Both the position numbers and the translations under genes were made by a program. DNA of 64,000 bases from Hyphomicrobiales bacterium (lineage in GTDB: Bacteria; Pseudomonadota; Alphaproteobacteria; Rhizobiales; Rhizobiaceae): assembly GCA_900472395.1 (NCBI GenBank), contig UCHV01000025.1:62001-126000 (forward strand), read 5' to 3'. Every line of letters begins with the position of its first letter. Position 1 is the first letter of the stretch. Under the pieces are notes generated by a model. That model was given only the letters and a program-made list of their open reading frames with translations. It did not search any database and was not told the origin of the DNA. Below, piece by piece: positions 50,688-59,256 of this stretch.

Positions 50688-51044
50688 TTACCGGGATCGA
50701 AATGCCCGACTGGAAACGGATATTGAATTTCCGGCGGGGTCTTTGGCGTTTGCGAACTGATAGCCGTCCGCTTGATGAACAGGGCCGAAGATAAGGCCTT
50801 TTGCTTCGCTTTTGCGGCAAAAGGCTTCGACATCTTCGATATCGAAAACCAGTTTCACTGCTGTTTGACCTTTTCGTTGCCCCTTTGCCGCAGCATGGAG
50901 CAGGATCGCGCAACCACCTTCGAGGGGCGATAGTTCTACGATCCTGTCCCCCGGTGCCGTGTTGATCGTGAAGGCGAAATGTTCAGCATAGAATTTTGCG
51001 GTGGCGTCGATATCGCTCACGTAAAGCACCACCCTGTTCAACAA
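50688..51044 (-). CDS. VOC-superfamily (glyoxalase/bleomycin-resistance-like) protein
   Basis: 118 residues with the vicinal oxygen chelate pattern: LNRVVLYVSDIDATAKFYAE at the start, IVELSPLEGGCAILLHAA in the middle and QFANAKDPAGNSISVSSRAF at the end. Such proteins are metal-dependent enzymes or drug-binding proteins. The usual metal residues are only partly visible: the first motif has Val in place of His (RVVLYV). Substrate unknown. Confidence 0.8.
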   Translation of the reverse strand: MLNRVVLYVSDIDATAKFYAEHFAFTINTAPGDRIVELSPLEGGCAILLHAAAKGQRKGQTAVKLVFDIEDVEAFCRKSEAKGLIFGPVHQADGYQFANAKDPAGNSISVSSRAFRSR

Positions 51045-51132
51045 GCCTTATTTCCCTTCATGATACCTGCAGTCTGCCGCGTTGAGGCTGCGGTACGCTC
51101 CCGCCGGAAGCTGTCCCTGCAGCCCATCCGCT

Positions 51133-52161
51133 TCAGCTGATGATGTTCTCATCGCCCTGCGACAGCGGAAAACGAATGTCGCAGATCAGGCCGGTCCGGG
51201 CAAAATCCAGCACCGTATCGCCGCGCAATTCGTAGCGGATGCTGCGCTGGATCAGCGTCGTACCGAAACCGTCCGTTTCAGGCGGTTTGACCGCGGGTCC
51301 GTCGATTTCGCGCCAACGCAGCGCAAGCCAGGGCTCGCCATCCACGTCTTCGCGCGTCCACTCTATGGTCACACGGCCCTGCGCATGCGAAAGCGCGCCG
51401 TATTTGATGGCATTGGTCATCAGTTCGTTGAAGGCAAGGCTCAGCGCCAGTGCCGCCTTGGGATCGAGATGGATGAGCGGGCCGGCGGTGATCTGAAAAC
51501 GGTTGCCCTGTTCGTGCGGTGCGATCGTGCGCTCCAGCACCTGCAGAAGCTCCGCATCGGTCCAGTTGCTTTCGAACAGCAGCGCATGCGCATCCGCCAT
51601 GGCGCGCAGCCGGCCACCGAGGTTTTCCACGTAGCTTTCCACCGTGCCGCTGTTGCGCGCCGTGCGCCGCACGATCGACATCACCATCGCCATCGTGTTT
51701 TTCACGCGGTGGCTGAGTTCGCGAACCAGCAGTTCCTTCTGGTGTTCGGCGCGGCGACGCTCAGTGCGTTCACGGGCCTCTGCAAGCGCCCGTTCCACGG
51801 CCGCCGGCAGGCGGATGAGCCGCTGTTTCAGCACATAATCGGTTGCGCCGCGACGGAAGGATTCGATCGCGACTTCCTCGCCCAGCACGCCGGAGACGAA
51901 AATGAAGGGGACGTCCGGCACCTGCGCGGCCGCAAGCTCCAGCGCCGACATGCCGTCGAAATCGGGAAGCGAAAAATCCGACAGGATCACGTCGAAATCA
52001 CGTTCGCCCAGTGCCTTCACATAGGCCGCGCGCGAAGACGCCCGCCGGATTTCCGGCATGGGCGAAATCTTTTCCAGATGTTCGGCAATCAGCTCGGCAT
52101 CGAGCGGGCTGTCTTCGAGCAGGAGGATGCGCGGATGCGCGGGGGCATGATCAAGGGGCAT
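51133..52161 (-). CDS. Response-receiver and HWE/HisKA_2 histidine kinase fusion
   Basis: 342 residues. A CheY-like receiver (ILLLEDSPLDAELIAEHLE, phosphoacceptor Asp in VILSDFSLPDFDG) is joined to an HWE-type kinase. The His box is VRELSHRVKNTMAMVMSIVR and the N-box LAFNELMTNAIKYGALSH. The ATG at 52161 overlaps the preceding response-regulator gene by 11 bases. It is the third gene of the phytochrome operon, so it may take phosphate from the phytochrome system and pass it on. Its final partner is not in the window. Confidence 0.87.
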   Translation of the reverse strand: MPLDHAPAHPRILLLEDSPLDAELIAEHLEKISPMPEIRRASSRAAYVKALGERDFDVILSDFSLPDFDGMSALELAAAQVPDVPFIFVSGVLGEEVAIESFRRGATDYVLKQRLIRLPAAVERALAEARERTERRRAEHQKELLVRELSHRVKNTMAMVMSIVRRTARNSGTVESYVENLGGRLRAMADAHALLFESNWTDAELLQVLERTIAPHEQGNRFQITAGPLIHLDPKAALALSLAFNELMTNAIKYGALSHAQGRVTIEWTREDVDGEPWLALRWREIDGPAVKPPETDGFGTTLIQRSIRYELRGDTVLDFARTGLICDIRFPLSQGDENIIS

Positions 52162-52606
52162 TACGTCCAAATCCCGGTGGCGGTTCGTTGATAATGGCCC
52201 AGAACACACCGAGGTCCTGGATCGCCTTGAAGAATTCGTTGAATTCGACCGGCTTCACCACGAATGCGTTGACGCCGAGTTCGTAGGAGCGGACGAGATC
52301 CTGCTCTTCGCGCGAAGAGGTCAGCATAACCACCGGAATGTGGCGCAGGTTGGCGTCCTTCTTGATCTTCTCCAGAACTTCCAGCCCGTCGATCTTGGGC
52401 AGTTTCAGATCGAGCAGAACCACTGTCGGGTTGCCGCCGTCCTTGCCTGCATGCGCACCCTGACCGAGAAGGTAATCCATCGCCTCTGCGCCATCGCGGG
52501 CAATGACGATCTCATTCGCCAGCTGGCATTTTTCGAGTGCCGCGAGTGTGAGTTCGAGATCGCGGGGGTTATCCTCGACCAGCAATATGGGACGTAGTTC
52601 AGGCAA
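52151..52606 (-). CDS. Phytochrome-associated single-domain response regulator
   Basis: About 151 residues of CheY fold: PILLVEDNPRDLELTLAALE, phosphoacceptor Asp in TVVLLDLKLPKIDGLEVLE, TSSREEQDLVRSYELG, and Lys in FVVKPVEFNEFFKAI. No output domain is present. No ATG lies near the domain start; the best start is a TTG at 52606, overlapping the phytochrome stop by eight bases with AAGGGA upstream. In Agrobacterium the Agp1 phytochrome has an equivalent cognate regulator gene directly behind it. Confidence 0.88.
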   Translation of the reverse strand: MPELRPILLVEDNPRDLELTLAALEKCQLANEIVIARDGAEAMDYLLGQGAHAGKDGGNPTVVLLDLKLPKIDGLEVLEKIKKDANLRHIPVVMLTSSREEQDLVRSYELGVNAFVVKPVEFNEFFKAIQDLGVFWAIINEPPPGFGRNAP

Positions 52607-54788
52607 GCAGTTTTCCCTTTCCCTGGTTTGGCAGGGCGAAAACGAAGGATGCGCCGTGATCGACTTCGCCTTCGCCACGAATGAGACCGTGGTGTCGTTC
52701 GATGATTCGACGGACGAGAGCAAGCCCGATGCCGGTGCCCTCGAAATCTTCGACCCGTTGCAGGCGCTGGAAAACGCCAAACAGCTTGTCGACATAGGTC
52801 ATGTCGAAACCGACGCCGTTATCGGTGACGGTGTAGGTGGTACGTTCTTCCTCGGCCTTGCCGCTGACGGAAATCTCTGCAGGCGTGCGTGGCCTTGAAT
52901 ATTTTACGGCGTTTTCGATGAGGTTGAACCAGACCTGGCGCAGAAGCGTCGCATCCCCCCAGGCATTGGGCAGCGGCTCGATGGCCCAGACGATCTCGCG
53001 CTCAGTATTGCTCAGCATCACGCTGCGCACCACCTCGGCGACCAGCTTGTTCATGTCGACCGCCTTGTGAACGATCGAGGCGCGGCCGAGCTGCGAAAAA
53101 TTCAACAGATCGTCGACCAGCCGTCCGGCCGAAAGCGCTGCTTCGGAAATCGTTTCCAGATAGTGTTTCGACTTTTCATCCAGCGCGCCTTCGCGTTCGC
53201 GCAGCAGCTGCGCAAAACCGACGATATGGCGGAAGGGCGCGCGAAGGTCATGAGATACCGAGTAGGAAAACGCCTCGAGTTCCTTGTTGGAGCGCTGCAG
53301 TTCGCCGCTCAACTGGGCCAGTTCCTCTGCCTTGCGCAAGACGATACCGACGATTGCGGCCCTGAGATCACGCGCCGCGGCAATCTCCGCATCCGCCCAT
53401 GGCAGGCAATGCAGCCGCACTTCATCGCTCCAGCGTTCGAAGGAAACGCGGGGATGAATGCGGCCTTTTTCGTGGATGACCTTGTGCGGGTTGCCGCCCC
53501 ATTCGACCGTGCGCAGCACTTCCGGGCGGAACCAGATCAGCCAGCTCGGATGCAGTTCGGAAATGCGGATGGCAACGATGCCGCTTGCCTTTGCCGCAAA
53601 ATCCTCCGCACCCGGCATGTCGAGCGATAGCGCGCCGGAGGTGAAAATCTCGGTTTCAGGACGTTCGTCCAGCCACTCGATGATGCGGCGGACCTCCGGC
53701 TCTTCGGGAGCATCGGCGATCCGCACATAATCTCCGCCGGTGACGATGGCAGCACCGGCGGCTGCCACTTGCGCCAGAAGATCGCTCGGGTTGGAGATCA
53801 GGCCGTCCAGCCAATACTGACTGGCGCTCATGGCGCCCAGAAGTCGTCCCTGAATACGTGCCAATGCCACGCTGTGGGCGGCGCCATCGGCATGTTCCTG
53901 CGCGGCGATCCGCATGGCGAGTGTCTGCACGATGAAATCGCAGGCCTCGCGCGTCACCACTGTCACATTATGCGGCTTGTGGCTGTGGCAGGCAATCAGT
54001 CCCCAGAGCTGGCCATCCACCATGATCGATATCGACATGGACGCGGCTGTGCCCATGTTGCGCATATATTCGAGATGGATCGGCGATACGCTGCGCAATT
54101 GTGCGGCGCTCATGTCCAGCGGCGAACCGGTCTCGGGGTTGTGCGCTGGATCGATGCGCACCGGCACGTAATCGGCATCGGGAATGATGCGGATATGGTT
54201 GGCGGCATAAAGTGCCCGGGCCTGTGCAGGAATGTCGCCTGCCGGAAACCGCAGGTCGAGATAGGAAGGCAGGCGCCCATTGCCGGCCTCGGCTACCACA
54301 TGACCGTTCCATTGCTTGTCGAAACGGTAGGCAAGAACGCGGTCGAAGCCGGTGAGGCTTTCGATGAGGCGCACGGTGCTGGAAAGCGCACCGGAAAGAT
54401 CCGGCTGGCCCGCCAGTTGCTGGGCAAAACCACGCAGCTTCAGAAACACCTGGTCGGCGGCGTCGCCGGAGGACATCTCCGCCTCGGCGATGATCATGCT
54501 GCCGGCGCGATGGAAGCCGAGGCTCAGATTGCCCGCCTGGATCTGCAATTGCGGCTCTTCGGACGCATGCCATGCGGCGATATCGTCAAGGCGTTCGCCG
54601 ATTGCGCCGCCAGGTGCCTTGCCGTGTGTGATCGTATCGCCGAGGCAATCCTTCGTATTGGCGCTGGCCTGCAGCACCGCCATGTCGGAAGAGCGCATAA
54701 CCACAAGCGCGCCGTGCGGCTGGATTGCTCCGGGAATATGAATAGGTTCCTGCGCACAGGTCTCAAGATCAAGATCCGGCAGGTTCAA
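52599..54788 (-). CDS. Bacteriophytochrome histidine kinase (Agp1/BphP type)
   Basis: About 729 residues from the proposed TTG start at 54788 (GGAG seven bases upstream). Order: PAS with the biliverdin-binding Cys (LDLETCAQEPIHIPGAIQP, Cys11), GAF (about 120-300; SPIHLEYMRNMGTAASMSIS), PHY, then HisKA (SYSVSHDLRAPFRHIVGF, His near 513) and ATPase (NLIENAVKYS, GTGIGLALV). It senses red/far-red light and transfers phosphate to the following response regulator. The usual PxSDIP motif reads PAGDIP (Gly for Ser, residues 182-187). An in-frame start upstream at 54884 lacks a ribosome site. Confidence 0.93.
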   Translation of the reverse strand: MNLPDLDLETCAQEPIHIPGAIQPHGALVVMRSSDMAVLQASANTKDCLGDTITHGKAPGGAIGERLDDIAAWHASEEPQLQIQAGNLSLGFHRAGSMIIAEAEMSSGDAADQVFLKLRGFAQQLAGQPDLSGALSSTVRLIESLTGFDRVLAYRFDKQWNGHVVAEAGNGRLPSYLDLRFPAGDIPAQARALYAANHIRIIPDADYVPVRIDPAHNPETGSPLDMSAAQLRSVSPIHLEYMRNMGTAASMSISIMVDGQLWGLIACHSHKPHNVTVVTREACDFIVQTLAMRIAAQEHADGAAHSVALARIQGRLLGAMSASQYWLDGLISNPSDLLAQVAAAGAAIVTGGDYVRIADAPEEPEVRRIIEWLDERPETEIFTSGALSLDMPGAEDFAAKASGIVAIRISELHPSWLIWFRPEVLRTVEWGGNPHKVIHEKGRIHPRVSFERWSDEVRLHCLPWADAEIAAARDLRAAIVGIVLRKAEELAQLSGELQRSNKELEAFSYSVSHDLRAPFRHIVGFAQLLREREGALDEKSKHYLETISEAALSAGRLVDDLLNFSQLGRASIVHKAVDMNKLVAEVVRSVMLSNTEREIVWAIEPLPNAWGDATLLRQVWFNLIENAVKYSRPRTPAEISVSGKAEEERTTYTVTDNGVGFDMTYVDKLFGVFQRLQRVEDFEGTGIGLALVRRIIERHHGLIRGEGEVDHGASFVFALPNQGKGKLLA

Positions 54789-54960
54789 GTTGATACTCCG
54801 AGGCTTGCAAGTTCCGGTTTCAGTCGAAAACCTCGTAAAGATAAAGTAATCCGACCCTGTAACTCCAACATAGGGGCACGGCACCCGATGTAAACGTCTG
54901 GATGCGATTTCGGTTCTTCACAGTCGCGGGATGGCTACCCCGTGGTCGAGCGTGCAACGG

Positions 54961-54984
54961 AAAAGGCGCAGGTTTCCCCGCGCC
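54961..54984 (-). terminator. Rho-independent terminator of the chemoreceptor gene
   Basis: On the minus strand an 8-bp stem with a GAAA tetraloop (GGCGCGGG GAAA CCTGCGCC, one G-T pair) is followed by TTTT. It starts about 25 bases after the chemoreceptor stop at 55010 and separates that gene from the phytochrome operon. Confidence 0.85.
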
Positions 54985-55009
54985 CGTCCTTTACATTTTA
55001 TAATCGGGC

Positions 55010-56812
55010 TCAGAATTCTTCCCAGCTATCCTGAGCCAATGCGGCATTGCCGTGAAACGCCGGGGCCGGGGCCGCGCGTTTGACTGACATCTGGACGGCA
55101 GGCCGCGGTGCAGCGGGTTTGATGGCCGGTCTCGGCGCAGCCGATGCGACCGCTGCCGGCTTGCGATGCGCCGTCTCGCCGACATTGAATTGCGCGATGA
55201 GCCTGAACAGGTCTTCGGCTTCCGCCGCCAGCGCCTGGGCTGCCGCATTCGATTGTTCCACCATGGCGGCGTTCTGTTGCGTGCCCTGATCGATGGTGTT
55301 CACCGCCTTGTTGATCTCGGTAAGACCGGTCGATTGTTCACGGGCGGATTCGACGATGGCCGCCACGTTGCCGCTGATCTGCTGCACCTGCACGACGATC
55401 TCTTCCAGAGCCGCGCCGGTGCGGTCCACCAGCGTCACGCCTTCCTTCACCTGCGAAGCCGAAGCGGTGATCAGGGCCTTGATCTCCTTGGCAGCTTTTG
55501 CCGAACGCTGGGCGAGTTCGCGCACTTCCTGGGCAACCACGGCAAAACCCTTGCCGGCCTCACCGGCACGCGCCGCTTCCACGCCGGCATTGAGCGCCAA
55601 AAGGTTGGTCTGGAAGGCAATCTCGTCGATGACGCTGATGATGCTGGAAATTTCGCGCGACGAGTTTTCGATCGCGCCCATCGCGCTGATCGCCTCGCGT
55701 ACCACCACACCGGATTGCTCGGCGTTGGCGCGGGTGGTCTCCACCAGTTCTCCTGCCTCGCGGGCGCGGCGGCTGCTATCCGCAACGGTGGTGGTGATCT
55801 CTTCCAGCGCCGCGGCTGTCTCTTCCACGGATGCTGCCTGATCGTCGGTGCGTTTGGAAAGATCGTCGGACGCACTGCGCACTTCGGCGGAGGCGGCAGC
55901 GATGCCGCTGGCGTTGCGGGCGACGGTCGTCATGGCCTCGCAAAGGCGCTGGGCCGTCAGGTTGAAATCCACCCGAAGGCGTTCCAGCGACGGAATGAAC
56001 GATTGCCCGATACGGCTCGTGAGATCGCCATTGGCCAGATGATTGAGGCCTTCCGCCAGGGCATCGACATTGTTGACGCGGCCGGTGATGTCGGTCGCGA
56101 ATTTGACGACCTTGAAGACCTTGCCGTTCATGTCGAAGATGGGATTGTAGGATGCCTGGATGTGGACGATGCGTCCGCCCTTGCCGACGCGCTTGAACTC
56201 GGAGGCGACGAACTCGCCGGCCTGCAACCGGGACCAGAAGCCCCTGTATTCCTCGCTATGGGTATAATCGCTGTCGCAGAACATTTCGTGATGCTGGCCG
56301 ACGATTTCACTCAGTTGATAGCCCAGCGTCTGCAGGAAATTTTCGTTGGCATTGAGGATCTTGCCTTCCGGCGTGAACTCGATCACGGCCTGCGCGCGAG
56401 AAACGGCGGCAATCTTGCCGGCATCGTCTGCGGCCTTCAGGGTTGCGGCCGTAATGTCGGTCGCGAACTTGACGACCTTGTATACCTTGCCGCCGCGCAG
56501 AACCGGATTGTACGAAGCCTCGATCCAGACTTCGCGACCGCCCTTGCCGATACGCTTGTATTGGCGGCGATCGAACTCGCCTCGGCCGAGCTTTGCCCAG
56601 AACTGCCTGTATTCTTCGCTTGCCGCCTCCTCCGGCGTGACGAACAGCTTATGGTTCTGGCCGACGATCTCGGATGCCACATAGCCCAGGGTGGAACAGA
56701 AATTCTCGTTTGCTGCAAGCACGCGCCCGCTCGTGTCGAACTCGATGATCGCCTGTGAGCGGTTCATCGCGTCGAGGATCCGTGTCGCGTCCGAAGAAAT
56801 GGTAAGAGGCAT
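55010..56812 (-). CDS. Soluble PAS-PAS-HAMP methyl-accepting chemoreceptor
   Basis: 600 residues without membrane helices, so cytoplasmic. Two similar PAS domains (about 10-125 and 130-250, each with the FCSTLGY/FLQTLGY and KVVKFATDIT pattern) precede a HAMP-like segment and the receptor signalling domain. The highly conserved tip is DEIAFQTNLLALNAGVEAAR. The C-terminus is SWEEF, matching the CheR-docking pentapeptide xWxxF. PAS domains may bind haem or FAD and sense redox or oxygen, but no ligand residue is certain. Confidence 0.9.
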   Translation of the reverse strand: MPLTISSDATRILDAMNRSQAIIEFDTSGRVLAANENFCSTLGYVASEIVGQNHKLFVTPEEAASEEYRQFWAKLGRGEFDRRQYKRIGKGGREVWIEASYNPVLRGGKVYKVVKFATDITAATLKAADDAGKIAAVSRAQAVIEFTPEGKILNANENFLQTLGYQLSEIVGQHHEMFCDSDYTHSEEYRGFWSRLQAGEFVASEFKRVGKGGRIVHIQASYNPIFDMNGKVFKVVKFATDITGRVNNVDALAEGLNHLANGDLTSRIGQSFIPSLERLRVDFNLTAQRLCEAMTTVARNASGIAAASAEVRSASDDLSKRTDDQAASVEETAAALEEITTTVADSSRRAREAGELVETTRANAEQSGVVVREAISAMGAIENSSREISSIISVIDEIAFQTNLLALNAGVEAARAGEAGKGFAVVAQEVRELAQRSAKAAKEIKALITASASQVKEGVTLVDRTGAALEEIVVQVQQISGNVAAIVESAREQSTGLTEINKAVNTIDQGTQQNAAMVEQSNAAAQALAAEAEDLFRLIAQFNVGETAHRKPAAVASAAPRPAIKPAAPRPAVQMSVKRAAPAPAFHGNAALAQDSWEEF

Positions 56813-57140
56813 GTAGGTCTCCCGTTGACTGATCCAGTGCGATTGTCTGCCGGTTTCAGGAAATCTGCTGATTTCGCAACCGGAAGAATAGATTGCCGCG
56901 CTGGATAGCTCCTATGTGCAATCCTGAATTTCGAATGATTGCAGTATAACTCCAACTGATTTCGAAGCAGTGAATCCGCACGGCTGTGCACGGGCGGGCA
57001 GCAGTAGGGGAAATACTGCCATAAATTGCGACAATCAATCACAATTGATGATGTATATGCGTTTTTTCTTATTTTTTGGAGTGTTCAACTTGAGCGTTGA
57101 GCAACAATATTAGGAAGACTCGAAAGAGTACCGTTCTGTC
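56813..57140. other. 328-base gene-free region
   Basis: No supported gene. The 3' part is AT-rich (TTTTTTCTTATTTTTTGG near 57061) and might contain the promoter of the chemoreceptor, which is transcribed leftward. No clear operator palindrome or terminator was recognised. Confidence 0.5.
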
Positions 57141-57554
57141 TTATCGCGGTACGGTGCTGAAGACTTCCTTCAGAAGATTGTCGAGCCTCATCGGACTCCA
57201 GGGCTTCGGCAACATCGGCAACCCCGTCAGCCGGTGTTTCAGTTCCGGAAGCTCCGCATAACCGCTGCAAACGATGACAGGCACATGTCGGCTGCGCAGC
57301 AGTTCGATGACGGGAAACGACATCTCCCCATGCAGGTTGAGATCGACGACGGCGCCATCGAGGCGGCTGTTTTCCGCGGCTTCCAGCGCTTCGCCCACGC
57401 GGCCGAAAGGACCGATGACATCGTAACCGCGCTCGCCGAGAAACTCTTCCATATCCATTGCCAGAAGCAGGTCGTCTTCGAGAAGGAGAATGGTCGGTTT
57501 TGCTGCGGTCTTTCGGGCTGTCTGCACTGCTCTGTCCTGCTGGTCATCTCGCAT
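57141..57554 (-). CDS. Single-domain response regulator
   Basis: About 137 residues, CheY fold only: PTILLLEDDLLLAMDMEEFL, phosphoacceptor Asp in LDGAVVDLNLHGEM, Thr/Ser replaced in VPVIVCSGYAELPEL, and Lys in MLPKPWSPMRLDNLL. It resembles receivers linked to HWE kinases in Rhizobiaceae, which often lack an output domain. ATG 57554 is used; a TTG 33 bases earlier is possible. No neighbour is clearly its kinase. Confidence 0.82.
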   Translation of the reverse strand: MRDDQQDRAVQTARKTAAKPTILLLEDDLLLAMDMEEFLGERGYDVIGPFGRVGEALEAAENSRLDGAVVDLNLHGEMSFPVIELLRSRHVPVIVCSGYAELPELKHRLTGLPMLPKPWSPMRLDNLLKEVFSTVPR

Positions 57555-57643
57555 GAGGTCGAAGAGCGTTAGGTGCAGCAGCGGCAACAGAATTCAAGAG
57601 TTTAATGCTATTCTAAAGAAGTCGTGATCGCGTATGCAAACCC

Positions 57644-58444
57644 CTACATCCCTTCATCGGGGATGTTGAGCACGTGTCCGCATGCCTTGCAGTGAACGGC
57701 ATCCGCATCATGGCGCTGCAGTCCGCATTCGGGGCAGGGGAAGGTCACCTTGTAAGGCCGCACCACCGCCTGCGCGAGGCGCACGAACAGCGAGATGCCG
57801 ATGATCATGGTGAGAACGGACGTCAATTTGCCGATCGTGCCGGGCAGGGTGATATCGCCGAAGCCGGTCGTGGTCACGGTCGCGACTGTAAAATACAGCG
57901 CATCGACAAATCCCTCGCCGCCCGGCCGGTCATAAAAGAAGCTGGTATAGACGAAACCGGTCATGACGAAGAGGAACACGAGGAAATTGATGACGGCGCG
58001 GATGACATCCTGAACGTTGCCGCAGCCGAGGCGGATCAAGATCACCTTGAAAATCCGGCTGTTGCTGATCGCCCAGAGCCGCATGATGCGCAGGAAGGCG
58101 AAGTTGAACAGCGCTTCGGGAAACAGAAGCGTGGCCAGGATGAACAGGTCGATCCATGTCATCGGCCGTTTCACGAAGGTCCAGAATGAAGGTGCGGCAA
58201 TCGCGCGCGCCATCAATTCGCCGGCTATCCATACCGCAATCATGTAATCGATGATCAGGTAGCTGGGGCCGGAGCGCAGGTAGGGGCCAAGCAGGAAAAA
58301 GGCGAGAATGGCGAGGTCGACAACTGCCAGCAAGGCCTGCCAGCGAAGCGCCCAGTCATCCCGGCCACGTTCTATGCGCTGCAGTTTGTCTCGCAGATTG
58401 CGGGAACGCGAGTTGAATGTGCCGCCGGTATCCTGGGTGTTCAT
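57644..58444 (-). CDS. Ion-channel protein of the voltage-gated cation family with a C-terminal zinc ribbon
   Basis: 266 residues. About six helices are visible, including a pore loop with a potassium-type filter, VATVTTTGFGDITLPGTIG (TTGFGD), preceded by the Arg-bearing helix FAFLRIMRLWAISNSRIFKV, a possible voltage sensor. The C-terminus carries CPECGLQRHDADAVHCKACGH, a CxxC-CxxC zinc ribbon. The filter suggests potassium selectivity. The ribbon is an uncommon cytoplasmic add-on that could make gating sensitive to zinc or redox. It is a monocistronic minus-strand gene. Confidence 0.82.
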   Translation of the reverse strand: MNTQDTGGTFNSRSRNLRDKLQRIERGRDDWALRWQALLAVVDLAILAFFLLGPYLRSGPSYLIIDYMIAVWIAGELMARAIAAPSFWTFVKRPMTWIDLFILATLLFPEALFNFAFLRIMRLWAISNSRIFKVILIRLGCGNVQDVIRAVINFLVFLFVMTGFVYTSFFYDRPGGEGFVDALYFTVATVTTTGFGDITLPGTIGKLTSVLTMIIGISLFVRLAQAVVRPYKVTFPCPECGLQRHDADAVHCKACGHVLNIPDEGM

Positions 58445-58496
58445 GCCGCCGAGATAGAGACTTCTTTTCCGTGGTCAAGCGGCGAAACAAACTCCG

Positions 58497-59255
58497 TCAG
58501 CTTGCTGCGATTTCTTTCTCGGCCGTCTGCTCCATGGAGCCGCGGATACGGCTCTTGCCGACATCGATGACATGCTGCATGGCCGCCACCGCCTTGGCCG
58601 GATCGCGCGAGGCGATGGCATGGGCAATGCGCAGGTGATTGCTGGCCACTTCGTCGATCTTTTCCGGCGATGCCGCGGGAGACGAAAGCTGGAAGGAAAT
58701 CGCCAGCGCCGCCTCGATCAGTGCGCTTGCCGAGCGCATGAACGGATTGCCGGACATGCGGGCTACGGCGAGATGAAACTCAAGGTCTACTTTGGCGATG
58801 GTTTCCGGCGTATGAGACAGATCGTCGAAACGGGCGGCAATCGCATAAAGCGCCACGATATCGTCGCTGGTGGCACGAAGGGCGGCGGCAGCCGCCGCAG
58901 CCGGCTCCAGCGCATTGCGCATTTCGGCGATGTATTCGATGAAGGCGAGGTCAATTCCGGCATCGCAGCGCCAGCCAAGCACGTCGGGATCGAAAAAATT
59001 CCAGGCCTCGCGATCGAGAACGCGGGTGCCCACGCGCGCCTTGGGCTCGATCAGCCGCTTTGCCGAAAGCGTCTTCATCGCCTCGCGCAGAACGGTGCGC
59101 GATACACCGAAACGGGCGGAAAGCTCGTTGTCTCCCGGCAGGATCGAACCTTCCGGGATCTCGCCGGAAACGATGGCGCTGCCGAGTTCGGCAACCACAT
59201 GCGCGTGGCTGCTGCGTCGCTTGCGTCCGCTAATCGTCGTTTCCAGCAGTCCCAA
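58497..59255 (-). CDS. FadR-subfamily GntR transcriptional regulator
   Basis: 252 residues. The winged helix is in the N-terminal part (AELGSAIVSGEIPEGSILPG, then LSARFGVSRTVLREAMKTLS). The FCD effector domain fills the rest (EYIAEMRNALEPAAAAAAAL, LEFHLAVARMSGNPFM, SNHLRIAHAIASRDPAKAV), with His residues that may coordinate metal. One base separates it from the permease gene upstream, so it is the last gene of the ytf operon. It likely represses that operon until the sugar or a derivative is bound. Confidence 0.9.
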   Translation of the reverse strand: MGLLETTISGRKRRSSHAHVVAELGSAIVSGEIPEGSILPGDNELSARFGVSRTVLREAMKTLSAKRLIEPKARVGTRVLDREAWNFFDPDVLGWRCDAGIDLAFIEYIAEMRNALEPAAAAAAALRATSDDIVALYAIAARFDDLSHTPETIAKVDLEFHLAVARMSGNPFMRSASALIEAALAISFQLSSPAASPEKIDEVASNHLRIAHAIASRDPAKAVAAMQHVIDVGKSRIRGSMEQTAEKEIAAS

Positions 59256-59256
59256 T

